From assembly GCA_022792175.1 (NCBI GenBank), contig JAAWAN010000036.1, positions 1-64,000 on the forward strand: a stretch of DNA of 64,000 nucleotides, in the 5' to 3' direction. The notes under the pieces are model-generated. The model ran no database searches, was not told the origin of the DNA, and was given only the letters and a program-made list of their open reading frames with translations. Position numbers and translations under genes: made by a program. Source of the DNA: Provencibacterium sp. (GTDB lineage Bacteria; Bacillota; Clostridia; Oscillospirales; Ruminococcaceae). Shown here one piece after another: positions 26,401 to 35,396 of the stretch. Positions within the stretch are counted from its first letter, which is position 1; the number at the start of each line of letters is the position of its first letter.

Positions 26401-28363
26401 TTCGCTGCCGGCCAGCCAGGTGAAGGCGGGCATCGGCAGCGGCGGAACCGAGGCGCTTTATAACGATGCGCTCGCCTGGGAGGAGCTGATGCAGCTGATG
26501 TACCGCACCCACGGCATCGACGAAACGCAGCTTGAGGCCTCCCGCTCGCGCCACAACATCCGCTATATGCGCATGTTCGGCAACGCCTTTATGTATGCGG
26601 GCGGAAACCATATCGGTATCGGCTTTGGCTCCTGCTCGGGCATGCTCGGCGGGCGGCCCACCTCGGTGACCGGGCAGGGAAATGCAAACGGCCTGTTCGG
26701 CTGGGGCATTCAGCATGAGATCGGCCATGTCATGGATTCGCTCGGCAAGGCGGAAATTACCAACAACATCTATTCGCTCTTCGCCCAGACCTATGACGGC
26801 GGGGACAACGCCCTGCCCTCCCGGCTGGAAAAATCCAATAAATATGAGCGCATCTTCGAGAAGGTGACCTCCGGGCAGCAGGGGATGGCAAACGACGTCT
26901 TTGTCAGCCTCGGCATGTACTGGCAGCTGCATCTGGCCTATGACGGGGCGGATGACAACTTCTACAGCCGCCTTAACCAGCTTCCTGGCGCGAAGAACAG
27001 TGACGCCGCCTTTATGGCTGCCGCCAGCCAGGTGGCCGGCAGAGACCTTTCCGATTTCTTTAAGAGCTGGGGCTTTACCCCGAGCGGGCAGAGCGGGGAG
27101 AGGGAGGAGCGCAAAATTCAGTATCTCACCGATGAATCCCGCCGTGCGCGCATGGCGGGCACCGGGCGGCAGTCTGGAACGGTAGGCGTTTCCGCGAGCT
27201 ATGATCAGAATAAAAAGCAGGCTGCCGTTACGATTGTTCCTACCGGCGGCGCACAGATGCTCGGGTATGAAATCAACCGGACATTAAACGGTAAAACCGA
27301 GGCGGTCGCCTTTTTGTCAGCTGCCTCCGGACAGACGGTCTGGACAGATACCCTCGGCTCAGTGAACAACAAGGCCGTCACCTATTCGGTGAAGGCGGTA
27401 GATATCCTCGGCTATGTTATTGCCGAGGCCAGCGCGGAGCAGCTGCAGATATCTCATGACAACCTGGTTTCCCGCTCCGCCTACAGCTGGAGCGGGCAGG
27501 ATGGGGTATATACCGCCAGCTTCACCGATGTAACGCCGGTGGCGGGCATCCGCTTCAGTGCAGCTGAAGCTGCCGGGCAATCCGGCGCTTTGGGGCAGCC
27601 TGTCCAGTCTGAAGCTGCCGGACAGGCCGGGGAGAAAGCCGGGCAGGGGGAGATGACCCTCGGCGCCAGCGGCGCGGCGGCAGGGGAAGGGAACATCCTC
27701 ATTGAAGCCAGCGCGGACGGCGAACAGTTTACCCCCGTTCTTACGCTGACGGCAGAACAACTCTCTGCCGGCGCCCTTCGCTTCTTCACCCGCGAAGGGG
27801 CGGATGGAAGCATCTGCTCCTTCGAGGCGAAGGCTGTCCGTATCACCGGATTGCCTGCGGAGATCGCAACTGGGCAGCTTGACTTTGCCGCCTATCCCGG
27901 CGACTATATCGAGTTTGGCGAAAACGGCATCGGCATCCTCGCCGAGGATTATGGGGAAATCAAAGCGGGAACGCTCATCATTACCGGCGCCTTCCGGGGT
28001 AATCCGGTTTATAATACCATCCGGGTCTATGGCAGAGGCCAGACGGGTGACATGGCGGATGGAGAGCTCAGCGAAACGCAGGAGGTTCCGCTTGAGGGCA
28101 CCGTCTATCTCTTCGCCGCTCTGCCGGAACAGGGAGATATGGCGGAAATCGACAACGGCTTCTGGGTGTTTGTGCCGGATCTGCAAAGCGATGCTTCGGC
28201 CGGCAGCGAGAGCTGCGAAGTGAGCCTGCTGCCCACCCAGATTATGGCGCAGCTGCTGCGCACCGACATTCCGCAGGAGGGGGCCGGACGCATTGCCAGC
28301 TACACCAAATGGATCCCGGCGCCCACCTATGAATCGATGCCCAAGATTAAACTGGAGGAATAA
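23486..28363 (+). CDS. Secreted M60-family zinc metalloprotease with dockerin (mucinase-type)
   Basis: This 1625-residue exported protein has a signal peptide ending VFAA, then a dockerin type I module at about 155-210 with two calcium-loop-like repeats (GDRKIDESDLQ; DLNRDGKVNIAD). Two fibronectin type III domains follow (about 384-464 and 472-555), then a discoidin-like carbohydrate-binding region (about 569-735). The M60 region is at about 815-1205; residues 1077-1090 read HEIGHVMDSLGKAE, giving two zinc histidines, the catalytic Glu1078 and a downstream Glu ligand. The C-terminus is beta-rich, with a Gly/Ala/Gln-rich stretch near 1375-1400. M60/enhancin proteases cut mucin-type O-glycoproteins, so host mucin is the probable target (inference). 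Confidence 0.9.
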   Translation: MKRLLSALLGAALLLAHLPLPVFAAGEQDSGALHIVLQTDYQEPLETLQQRGLSLTLSGEDGAVFTLPIGGGSTQELAFGGEKAAVYQEVLNPQNAPLAANDKVGYWSIEISGLPLRQKYQVSLQAEGYGSLTTQPVAIDEYLPQLFISAQSGGFALGDATGDRKIDESDLQLVADSLKKAASGADLNRDGKVNIADIALVHHHMGQARPEEIYEGALVTAGVLDMNALDEALKNSGIRLEGKLQSLFSDDGQTVALYNEGDGDITLPITFKTPKLISEMDILSPAADGAPERGQVLVEYEDGSTEQLSYDSSLPEGFHATERVPGQGTVVIRLGKRVPVKKITITVEKVFGEDGRASFALIEKIEFLKDIIPDNLDLGASIPKDLQAQAGAGLVSLSWRAVDNVDGYIVKYGTSAGALNLQLRVGGTEAVVSGLKNLTPYYFAVCAYSGDWTGKPSGVLCCIPQPDKAPLPPDNLALSPQDSAITLSWKKTENAEFYNVYMKPSAEDSFQMLSEKQEGTSFTAFGLTNGVSYDFYVTAGNAIGMSAPSLTASGSPEPEELVIPTLPTRNRIDSAHIIGASMQDAGNLSSEIAGSFSVEQVYDGDFSTYWRGQRWGRSTRFTFEFDEEQSMDYLIYVPRLSKGYPESIGKYSVTAYDKDGNATHLTADNGQLFNNNAGDIEAPWVRNNPKETGYAILPFTKNDHIKKLSVLVRQVNGSPHPEGSLAEIAFYSYDDIDERIAALFTGPSYTELAPGATQQQIEELRAYVQGADGYYVNQSILLDELALAESLLKGERSALGAVADRIQSRDSSGDKKSISTLQPLGVTAEAGKQIVVYADIPQGESLSLIPTQHFAEAARWSGPAVLLERGRNIITIPRINDVSPQKGGPLYLQYSGSRADEIRLQVRGGTKIPVLELSDWHELGEGEIKARMSAYIEELSSYCGSRLSGLNNSALTTSILNATEISLPHVLLSLPASQVKAGIGSGGTEALYNDALAWEELMQLMYRTHGIDETQLEASRSRHNIRYMRMFGNAFMYAGGNHIGIGFGSCSGMLGGRPTSVTGQGNANGLFGWGIQHEIGHVMDSLGKAEITNNIYSLFAQTYDGGDNALPSRLEKSNKYERIFEKVTSGQQGMANDVFVSLGMYWQLHLAYDGADDNFYSRLNQLPGAKNSDAAFMAAASQVAGRDLSDFFKSWGFTPSGQSGEREERKIQYLTDESRRARMAGTGRQSGTVGVSASYDQNKKQAAVTIVPTGGAQMLGYEINRTLNGKTEAVAFLSAASGQTVWTDTLGSVNNKAVTYSVKAVDILGYVIAEASAEQLQISHDNLVSRSAYSWSGQDGVYTASFTDVTPVAGIRFSAAEAAGQSGALGQPVQSEAAGQAGEKAGQGEMTLGASGAAAGEGNILIEASADGEQFTPVLTLTAEQLSAGALRFFTREGADGSICSFEAKAVRITGLPAEIATGQLDFAAYPGDYIEFGENGIGILAEDYGEIKAGTLIITGAFRGNPVYNTIRVYGRGQTGDMADGELSETQEVPLEGTVYLFAALPEQGDMAEIDNGFWVFVPDLQSDASAGSESCEVSLLPTQIMAQLLRTDIPQEGAGRIASYTKWIPAPTYESMPKIKLEE

Positions 28364-28369
28364 GCGCAG

Positions 28370-29815
28370 ATGAAGAGGCTAAGAAAGTTTACCGCCGCCC
28401 TTCTGGCGGCAGCAGCGGCTCTCTGCAGCGCGGCGGCCGCGTTTGCGGCGGAGGAGTCGCCCCGGATTATCCTCAATGCCAGCGGCATTGAAGGACAGTA
28501 TATTCTGCGGCTCGAGCAGCTCGGCAGCCGGTTTGAATCGGTGCAGTTCGATGTTCTGATTGAGGGCGATGTTGCTGCCCCGCAGGTTGACTGGCAGGAT
28601 GATTCCCCCGCCCATTTCCAGCAGATTATCGACCGCCGGGAAAACGGGAAAACGGTGCTCACCGTTTATATCGACCGGCTTCGCCCTATTGCGAACAGCG
28701 GCAGCGTCAACCTTGCCGCCCTCACCTTTTCGCAGAATATTCCGGCTGCCGCCTTTTCGGCGGGCAGCGAGCTTATAGCGCTCGATGAACACCAGGAAGA
28801 AACGCTCTTCTCTTCCCCGGCCTTCTCCGTTACCGGCGCCGCCTCTGAAGGCGGCGGCTCTTCGGGCAGCAGTTCTTCCTCCGGAAACAGCTCTTCCGAA
28901 AATGGCAGCTCCTCCGGAGGAGGAAGCGGCTCAGCAGGCAGCAGCTTCTCCGGGGAGGGTTCTGCGGACAGCTCCCGGCACTCCTTCAGTGAGAAAACGG
29001 TTCTGCAGTGGGAGGATGTTTCCGGGGAAAAGGCCGGCGAGATTCAGGGAAGAAAGACCCTTTCCCTTCGCGTTTTGGAGGGACAGGTGATTTCCTCCGA
29101 TATTTTCCGGCAGGCGCAGCAGCAGGGGCTCTGGCTTTTGCTGGATTATGGTAGCTATACCTGGCTGTTTGATACTTCAAAGGGATTGGAGATTCCGGCC
29201 GGCCGGGTGTTCTATGATTTATCGGTGCAGCCGCTTCAATTTCGCAATCTCTCCGCCGCGGTAGAGGGCAGCGACCTTTTGCAGTTTGAGGTTGCCTACA
29301 GCGGTGCGCTCCCCTGTCCGGCCTCCCTCTCCTGCCGGGTGGGAGGCGGCTACGCGGGAAAAACAGTCTATCTCTCCCGCTATAACGAAAACGCAGCCAC
29401 CCTTGACTTTCAGGCGAGCGCGCAGGTAGAGGAAAACGGGATGGCATCGTTTTCTCTCGCCGATGGAGCCCGCTATGTCATCTCAGAAAAGAATTTCTGG
29501 GAGGCGCCCGCGCAGCAGGCGGCCGGTACGGCCGCATCGGCCATGGCGGCCTCGAAGGTAATCGTCCCGCCGGAGGATGAGCTGAAAGAGGATGAAGCGG
29601 CCTCAGAGTCGGCGCCGGAGGAACAGCCGCAGTCCTCCTCTGCACCTGAGGAGCCGCAGGAGGAAGAGGGGGAGAGGGAGGAGCCCCCTTCCGGCGGGAA
29701 CCGGTGGTGGGAGGCCAACATCTTCCCGCTGCTGCTTCTGTTTTTGTCCGCGGTGGCCGTCGTCATCCTTCTGCTGGAAAGGTGCACCGGCAAAAAGCGG
29801 CGCTATCGCCGATAA
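28370..29815 (+). CDS. Membrane-anchored surface protein with possible cohesin-like domain
   Basis: This 481-residue protein has a signal peptide (to about residue 27, AAAFAAEES). An N-terminal beta-rich domain follows at about 28-150, with the order SVQFDVLIEGDV, a central tryptophan segment, KTVLTVYIDRL and SVNLAALTFS. This resembles the pattern of cohesin-type folds, but no firm family match can be claimed. A Ser/Gly linker (about 158-205), a second beta domain, an acidic Glu/Pro/Ser spacer and a C-terminal helix (about 453-472) with a basic KKRRYRR tail follow. It starts 6 bp after the protease stop, so it is co-transcribed and could hold the dockerin protein at the cell surface. Confidence 0.8.
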   Translation: MKRLRKFTAALLAAAAALCSAAAAFAAEESPRIILNASGIEGQYILRLEQLGSRFESVQFDVLIEGDVAAPQVDWQDDSPAHFQQIIDRRENGKTVLTVYIDRLRPIANSGSVNLAALTFSQNIPAAAFSAGSELIALDEHQEETLFSSPAFSVTGAASEGGGSSGSSSSSGNSSSENGSSSGGGSGSAGSSFSGEGSADSSRHSFSEKTVLQWEDVSGEKAGEIQGRKTLSLRVLEGQVISSDIFRQAQQQGLWLLLDYGSYTWLFDTSKGLEIPAGRVFYDLSVQPLQFRNLSAAVEGSDLLQFEVAYSGALPCPASLSCRVGGGYAGKTVYLSRYNENAATLDFQASAQVEENGMASFSLADGARYVISEKNFWEAPAQQAAGTAASAMAASKVIVPPEDELKEDEAASESAPEEQPQSSSAPEEPQEEEGEREEPPSGGNRWWEANIFPLLLLFLSAVAVVILLLERCTGKKRRYRR

Positions 29816-29838
29816 ATGTTCCGCTATTTAAAGAACTT

Positions 29839-29878
29839 AAGGGCGCGTTGCAAAATAAAAATTTTGCAACGCGCCCTT
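29839..29878. terminator. Strong hairpin terminator / repeat copy B
   Basis: A perfect 18-bp stem (AAGGGCGCGTTGCAAAAT and its complement) with an AAAA loop lies 23 bp after the surface protein stop. It probably ends the protease operon. The arms are shared with other hairpins in this window. Confidence 0.7.
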
Positions 29879-29993
29879 CTGAAAAATGGCTTTTGACTCT
29901 ACCAGAGTCAAATTTCGCCCGTCTATCGCGGGCGAAACCGCCCTTTTTCCGGTTCCTGCAAGCCGGAATAAAAATTTTGCAACGCGCCCTTCT
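29839..29993. repeat. Composite palindromic element with 27-bp direct repeats
   Basis: The right arm of the hairpin (AATAAAAATTTTGCAACG...) recurs exactly at 29967-29993, 113 bp after its first occurrence at 29854-29880. Between them lie three short hairpins (TTTGACTCT/AGAGTCAAA, TTTCGCCCG/CGGGCGAAA, CCGG...CCGG). No gene is encoded. The structure suggests a small non-autonomous repeat or a duplicated terminator. Confidence 0.6.
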
Positions 29994-30048
29994 ATTTATG
30001 CCGAGGACTCCAGACCACCCTCCCAGGTGCTTTTTCCTGCCCTACCGG

Positions 30049-32160
30049 CTATTCGCAGGCTGCAGGCGTGCTATTTATCTGCAGCAGCCCGGCTTCTGCC
30101 GCCTTCTGCAGGCAGCCGCAGGGCGATGGGCCAGTGCAGTAGAAATACAGCCGGTGCAGCGCGCGGGTAGCGGCCACATAGAGAAGCCTGCGGCCGAACG
30201 GCTCGGAATACCTTTCGGGACTGCAGCCGGGAATTAAAACGCAGTCGAACTCCAGCCCCTTTGCAGCCGGACAGGTGGTAACGACATGCCCCTGCAGATA
30301 GCCCTCATCCGGACTGAGCAGCAGGCGGATATCGGCCCGCGGCTGCAGACAGGCATATAGCCCGGCAGCCTCCTGCGCCGTTTTACAAATAACGGCCACC
30401 GAACTGTAACCCTCCCTTTGCAGAACGAGCAGATCCTCTAAGAGAAGCTGCTGCTCTTCCCCGGTGCACAGCGTCAGCACCGGTTTAGGGCCATGCCGGC
30501 CGGCAGCGGAGAAATCGGCGCCTCCCAGAATGCTTTTGGCCGTTTCGGTAATCTCCCAGGTGGAGCGGTAGCTGGTTTTCAGCGTGAGGCAGATGCCCTT
30601 GTTCTGATAGATATTCTGCAGGGCTTCCAGCGAGCCGGCAGAGGAGAGCGGATCTATCACCTGCTCGAGGTCTCCCAGAATCGTTTTGGGGCAGTCAAAA
30701 AGCAGGTTGAGGATTTCATACTGCGCCGGCGTGTAGTCCTGCATCTCATCCACCAGAAGATGCCGGACAAAGCGATAGTCCGGCTTTCCGAAAAAGCAGA
30801 GCTTAAAGAGAAGCAGCGGGAAGACATCCTCAAACAAAACCGGGCCGCAGACCTCCTCCCCGGTGGGATAACCCTGCAGGGAGAGCGCATGAAGAAAGCG
30901 GTTATATTCTTCGATGAGCTCTCCGGCCTGCTGCCAGCTGTCAAGCGCTGCCTCTATCTGCTCGCGCTCCGCCTTTTTAACCGGCTTTCCCGCTGCGCAG
31001 TCTGTCACCCGCTCCCAAACAAATTCCCGGACTTTCTGCATGCGCTCGATGGGGGCGAAGCGGGCATACTGCTCCCGGTAAAGGAAATTAAGCTTTTCCC
31101 GGGAAATTTCGGCTTCTCTAAAAGAAAAGTCCTGCGGGCAGAAGACCTCATCTGCCCGCTCTGCGATATACTCTTCGAGCAGCCGGACAAAGCCGGCGGA
31201 CGCCTTAAAGCGGATGCTCTCTGCCGCTTCGGGAGAGACGCTCTCCCATTCCCCCAGAAGATGGTCCAGATACGCAAAGCGGGGCTGCAGCGAAAGGGCG
31301 GGCCCCAGCAGCTTTTTTGCCAGCTCCATCAGGCTCATTTCCAGAATGTTTTCTTCGCCCAGCTCGGGCAAAATGCCCGCGATATAGCCGGAAAAAAGCC
31401 TGCCGGGGGAGATGATCAGAATGTTGCTGGATTTTAAACTGTCCCGGTACCGGTAGAGCAGAAAGGCCACCCGGTGCAGGGCAATCGAGCTTTTCCCGGA
31501 GCCTGCCGCCCCCTGAACGATAAGCGTTTTATCCCCACCCGCGCGGATAATCCGGTTCTGCTCCCGCTGTATGGTGGCGATGATGCTTTTCGTCCGCTCA
31601 GAGGCGTTTGCGCTGAGCTCCCGCTGCAGAATCTCATCCTGAATGGTGATGTGGCTGTCAAACATATACTGCAGGCAGCCCCCGGTGATTTTATACTGGT
31701 ATTTTCCGGTGATTTCCCCGTGAACCTCCCCGGCAGGGGCGGAAAAATGCGCCGGGCCCAGCTCAAAATTATAGTAAAGGCTGGAGATGGGCGCGCGCCA
31801 GTCATAAACGAGAATATCAGAGGAATCGGGGTCGGTCAGGCTGTGGATGCCGATATAGCAGACCTCCGTGTCCCTCTCGATGGTAAAATCAATCCGGCCG
31901 AAGTAGGGGGAATCCTTCTGGCGATAGAGGGCACGCAGCGTTCTGCTCTCATCCGCATAGCGCGAAAGGTTTCCCTCAATGCTCTCCCGGATGGCGTAGG
32001 CCTCCCAGGACTTGAGCTCCGGCAGTGACTGCCAGAGGGTGCGTTTATCGTCTATGATATCGGCCTTATTCTTCCCGAGGCTTCTTTCCAGCCCGGCAAT
32101 TCTGCGGTCAATGACCTCTTCGGTGTGCTCTAAATAGGCAAGCTCTTTTTCCCTGTCCAT
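30049..32160 (-). CDS. HelD-type superfamily I helicase / RNA polymerase recycling factor
   Basis: This 703-residue UvrD/Rep-like ATPase, like B. subtilis HelD, would dislodge stalled RNA polymerase from DNA. An N-terminal coiled coil (about 1-90) is followed by DILVYDWRAPISSLYYNF, typical of HelD rather than UvrD. The Walker A is VQGAAGSGKSS at about 215-225. Later motifs include LLVDEMQDYTPAQYEIL (Walker B, helicase II), KTSYRSTWEI (motif IV) and LLYVAATRALHRL near the end. The start has GGAGG 6 bp upstream. It is a single gene. Confidence 0.88.
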   Translation of the reverse strand: MDREKELAYLEHTEEVIDRRIAGLERSLGKNKADIIDDKRTLWQSLPELKSWEAYAIRESIEGNLSRYADESRTLRALYRQKDSPYFGRIDFTIERDTEVCYIGIHSLTDPDSSDILVYDWRAPISSLYYNFELGPAHFSAPAGEVHGEITGKYQYKITGGCLQYMFDSHITIQDEILQRELSANASERTKSIIATIQREQNRIIRAGGDKTLIVQGAAGSGKSSIALHRVAFLLYRYRDSLKSSNILIISPGRLFSGYIAGILPELGEENILEMSLMELAKKLLGPALSLQPRFAYLDHLLGEWESVSPEAAESIRFKASAGFVRLLEEYIAERADEVFCPQDFSFREAEISREKLNFLYREQYARFAPIERMQKVREFVWERVTDCAAGKPVKKAEREQIEAALDSWQQAGELIEEYNRFLHALSLQGYPTGEEVCGPVLFEDVFPLLLFKLCFFGKPDYRFVRHLLVDEMQDYTPAQYEILNLLFDCPKTILGDLEQVIDPLSSAGSLEALQNIYQNKGICLTLKTSYRSTWEITETAKSILGGADFSAAGRHGPKPVLTLCTGEEQQLLLEDLLVLQREGYSSVAVICKTAQEAAGLYACLQPRADIRLLLSPDEGYLQGHVVTTCPAAKGLEFDCVLIPGCSPERYSEPFGRRLLYVAATRALHRLYFYCTGPSPCGCLQKAAEAGLLQINSTPAACE

Positions 32161-32227
32161 TGGATGCCTCCGTTTTCAGGAACCTGTGGGTGGATATGGC
32201 TGCGCCCTGCCGTCCCAACGCCAAATT

Positions 32228-33496
32228 TTATGCGCGCAGCACGCCGCTTGAGAGCATCGACTGTGCCGCCAGCAGCACGCCGGTTTTCCCGGAAGGGTAG
32301 GTCAGCCCGCCCTGCATCCAGCAGGCGTAGGGCTCGCGCATCGGCGCATCGGCGCTCAGCTCGATGGAGGAGCCCATGTTGAATGCACCCGCCGCCATGA
32401 TAACCGGATCGTCGTAGCCGGGCATGTCCCAGGCCTCGGGAGTGACGAAGGAATCGACCGGCGCGCCCGCCTGAATCCCGCGGCAGAAAGCGGAAAGCCG
32501 CTCGGGAGAGCCTAAAATCAGCGACTGAATGATATCTGCGCGCGGCTCATCAAAGCGCGGGGAGACGGTGTAGCCCAGCTTTTCAAAGAGGGCGGAGGCA
32601 AAAACGGCCGTTTTCAGCGCGCTGCAGACGACGGTGGGGGCAAAAAACAGCCCCATAAACAGGCTGCGCAGTTCGCCTAACGTGCAGCCGATCTCCTTGC
32701 CGGTGCTCGGCGAGGTGAGCCGGCAGGCACACAGCTCCACCAGCTCCTTTTTTCCCGCGATATAGCCGCCGGTGCGGGCGATGCCGCCGCCCGGGTTTTT
32801 GATGAGGCTGCCGACGATAAGGTCGGCCCCCACATCGGTCGGCTCCTCCCGCTCTACAAATTCGCCATAGCAGTTATCCACCAGAATAAGCGCCTCGGGA
32901 TTTGCCCGCCGCACCTCGGCGGCGGCACGCGCAATATCCGCGCAGCCAAGGCTTCTGCGCAGCGAATAGCCGCGCGAGCGCTGCAGATAGGCCACCTTCG
33001 CCCCGCGCACCGCCTCGCCGATGCCTGCAAAATCTATCTCCCCGTTTACAAGCTCCAGCTGCTCATAGCGGATACCGAAATCGCATAGCGTCCCCCGCCC
33101 GGCATGCTCCGGCCGCAGGCCGATGACCCCATGCAGCGTATCATAGGGCAGGCCGGTCAGTGAAACCATTCGATCGCCCGGGCGCAGCACGCCGAAAAGC
33201 GCCGTTGTAATAGCGGCAGTGCCCGAAACAAAATTGTGGCGGTAGAGGCTGTCCTCTGCACCGGTGATGAGCGCGAAGGCGCGCTCGAGCGTTTCGCGCC
33301 CCCGGTCGTCATAGCCATAGCCGCTCGTGCCGGCGAAGTGGCTTTCGCTGACCCGGCATTCGGCAAAGGCGTGCATCACCTTCTGGGTATTGTAGGCGGC
33401 TGTCTCATCCAGCGCCGACAGCTGGGGGGCGATCTGCGCATCCGTCTGCTCGCAGAGCTTTTTCAGCTCGCTATCAAAATGAAAAAAGTCCCTCAT
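32228..33496 (-). CDS. ynbB: PLP-dependent protein of the YnbB / methionine-gamma-lyase-like family
   Basis: This 422-residue fold-type I PLP enzyme has SGTAAITTALFGVLRPGD (cofactor phosphate site), ALILVDNCYGEFVE (the aspartate that binds the pyridine) and GSLIKNPGGGIARTGGYIAG (lysine that forms the Schiff base). In B. subtilis the family is encoded near hfq and glnR and is sometimes called aluminium resistance protein, but the reaction is unknown. The ATG overlaps the acetyltransferase stop by 4 bp. Confidence 0.88.
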   Translation of the reverse strand: MRDFFHFDSELKKLCEQTDAQIAPQLSALDETAAYNTQKVMHAFAECRVSESHFAGTSGYGYDDRGRETLERAFALITGAEDSLYRHNFVSGTAAITTALFGVLRPGDRMVSLTGLPYDTLHGVIGLRPEHAGRGTLCDFGIRYEQLELVNGEIDFAGIGEAVRGAKVAYLQRSRGYSLRRSLGCADIARAAAEVRRANPEALILVDNCYGEFVEREEPTDVGADLIVGSLIKNPGGGIARTGGYIAGKKELVELCACRLTSPSTGKEIGCTLGELRSLFMGLFFAPTVVCSALKTAVFASALFEKLGYTVSPRFDEPRADIIQSLILGSPERLSAFCRGIQAGAPVDSFVTPEAWDMPGYDDPVIMAAGAFNMGSSIELSADAPMREPYACWMQGGLTYPSGKTGVLLAAQSMLSSGVLRA

Positions 33497-34353
33497 TTTC
33501 GGTTAAAAGCTCCTTCTTCTGTTTGTGCGGCCTCGGGCGTTTTTGGCGGCACTTCCCTTTGTTCGGCGGCGGCCCAGCGGTCATAAGCGGTGAAGCCCAG
33601 GCGCTGGTAGTAGCCCTGCAGGCGCTCATTCGCGCAGCCGAGAACGGGGAGGCGACCGCTTTTTTCCAGCTGTCTGCAGAGAAAATCAATCAGCCGGGCG
33701 GCATACCCCCGTCCCCGGCAATCCTTCCGGGTGACGACGGTGCCGATATCCGCGCATCTTTCGCTGGCAGACATAATGGAGGCGGTAGAAACAAGCTCTC
33801 CATTTATGTAGAGCCCCCATACCCCGCAGACCCCGTCGCGCTCCCGCAGCCGCATGCCGGAGAGCCAGCGGTCATATCCCGGTCCGCCGCCATAGTTGTC
33901 AAAGCCCTCATAGTGCCGGTCGATGAGCTCATAGACAGGGCGGCGGTTTTCTGTCTCCCGGCGGATGGCGATATTTTCTTCCCTTTCGGGAAAGGACAGC
34001 GAAAAGCCGCCCCGCCGCACCATGGCGGGGGCATGCTCAAAGGAGGTGAGCGAAAGCGGGGCGGCGAGCTTCTCGAGTACCGGCAGCCGGGCGCAGAGGC
34101 AGCGGCAGCCGATAAAGCGCAGAAACTCTCTTAGCTCGGCAAAGTCAGGCTTTTCTCCGCTGCAGAAGATGAAGCCGCTGTCGGTGCGCATGAGCGCGCC
34201 GTAGGGCGCGCCGTTTTCACAGAGCCAGAAGTCTGCGCCGGGTGCCCGGGCGTTTTTATAGGTGGCGAGAAAGCAGGCATGCAGCAGGTCCTCTCCGAGC
34301 AGCAGCTGAGAGAGCCGCTCGGAGAGTGCCGGAGAGTCGACATAGCGAATCAT
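33493..34353 (-). CDS. GNAT-family acetyltransferase
   Basis: This 286-residue protein has a variable N-terminal half and a C-terminal GNAT domain: LVSTASIMSASERCADIGTV and VTRKDCRGRGYAARLIDFLC, the acetyl-CoA pyrophosphate loop (R-G-x-G-x-A pattern). ATG 34353 overlaps the upstream M42 stop (ATGA) and has GGAGC upstream. The substrate is unknown. It is inside the murD-M42-M42-GNAT-ynbB run, all leftward, so it is probably co-expressed with the peptidases. Confidence 0.85.
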   Translation of the reverse strand: MIRYVDSPALSERLSQLLLGEDLLHACFLATYKNARAPGADFWLCENGAPYGALMRTDSGFIFCSGEKPDFAELREFLRFIGCRCLCARLPVLEKLAAPLSLTSFEHAPAMVRRGGFSLSFPEREENIAIRRETENRRPVYELIDRHYEGFDNYGGGPGYDRWLSGMRLRERDGVCGVWGLYINGELVSTASIMSASERCADIGTVVTRKDCRGRGYAARLIDFLCRQLEKSGRLPVLGCANERLQGYYQRLGFTAYDRWAAAEQREVPPKTPEAAQTEEGAFNRK

Positions 34354-35369
34354 AGCGCGGGAAGCTCCTTTGCCAGCGCGCACAGCAGCTTTCTGGCGTT
34401 TTCCAGATCGCTTTCACAGAGAACGGGCAGAGAGGTATGGGCATAGCGGCAGGGGATGAGCACCGGCAGCACGCCTATTCCCTTTCCTGCGCTCTGCAGC
34501 GCGCCGGGAACGGCCGAGCTGAGATGTCCCTCCTGCTGCTGCAGCGGGATACCGAGCGTTTGCGCCGTTTGTCCGGCGAGCCGGCAGAGCGCCTGCGGAT
34601 AGAAGGTGCGCCCCTCGCTGAAGGGGACGACCGGCCCCTTTCTCAGCGCGCAGGCGCGCTCCTTTTTGGGAACGTTCGGGAAATCGCCCGCTGCAGCCGC
34701 GCCGGCGAAGATGGCAAAGTCAGGCGCGCAGGCATAGGCAGCCGTCTGCGCGCCGGCGCCGCCCGATTCGCCGAGAACGGTAAAGGCAAAGGTGCAGTCA
34801 AACGGCAGCGGCTCCCGGATGAGCGCACAGAGCAGGGCGCAGCCGGCGCGCGCATCAAGCGCCCGGCCGCGCAGCAGCCCTTCGCCAAAGGGGGAAAAGC
34901 TGCCGAAAAGAGCGGCGCGCTCTCCGGGATGCACCAGAGAAAGCGCCTGCGCCTCATCCTTTGCGCCGATATCAATAGTGAGGCTTTCCATTTTGGGGAA
35001 GCGCTCGCGCTCCTCATCCTCCAGCAGATGGACCGGTTTGACGCCGATGACGCCGGGGATGCCGGCCTCTCCGACGCGCACCGCTTTTCCCGCCAAGGCA
35101 GCGGCGTCGATTTTTCCGATGGTATCAAAGCGCAGGTTTCCCAGCTCGTCCGCTCCACGGATGACCAGCCCCATTTCGTCCATCTGGGCGCAGAAGAGCA
35201 GCTTCTTTTCAGGGCGCTGCTGCCCCTTTTTTTCGATAATCAGGTTTCCCAGCGCATCGGTGCGGCAGGGGGCGAGGTCCTGCAGCTGCTGTATCAGCCA
35301 CTGGCGGACCCGGCCCTCATCTCCCGAAACACCGGAGATTTCCGAAAGAGCCCGAAGAGTTCCCAACAT
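34350..35369 (-). CDS. M42-family aminopeptidase, copy 2
   Basis: This 339-residue protein belongs to the dinuclear metallo-aminopeptidase/endoglucanase family. SGVSGDEGRVRQWL, CAQMDEMGLVI and RALDARAGCALL match metal-site regions, but the copy is more diverged than its neighbour: HxD is replaced by QMD in the first metal motif, and GESGGAGAQTAA replaces the usual EEVGxxGA. Catalysis may be changed or lost. It is encoded 27 bp after copy 1. Confidence 0.82.
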   Translation of the reverse strand: MLGTLRALSEISGVSGDEGRVRQWLIQQLQDLAPCRTDALGNLIIEKKGQQRPEKKLLFCAQMDEMGLVIRGADELGNLRFDTIGKIDAAALAGKAVRVGEAGIPGVIGVKPVHLLEDEERERFPKMESLTIDIGAKDEAQALSLVHPGERAALFGSFSPFGEGLLRGRALDARAGCALLCALIREPLPFDCTFAFTVLGESGGAGAQTAAYACAPDFAIFAGAAAAGDFPNVPKKERACALRKGPVVPFSEGRTFYPQALCRLAGQTAQTLGIPLQQQEGHLSSAVPGALQSAGKGIGVLPVLIPCRYAHTSLPVLCESDLENARKLLCALAKELPAL

Positions 35370-35396
35370 GTTTATTCTCCATTCCTTTATTTTTTA

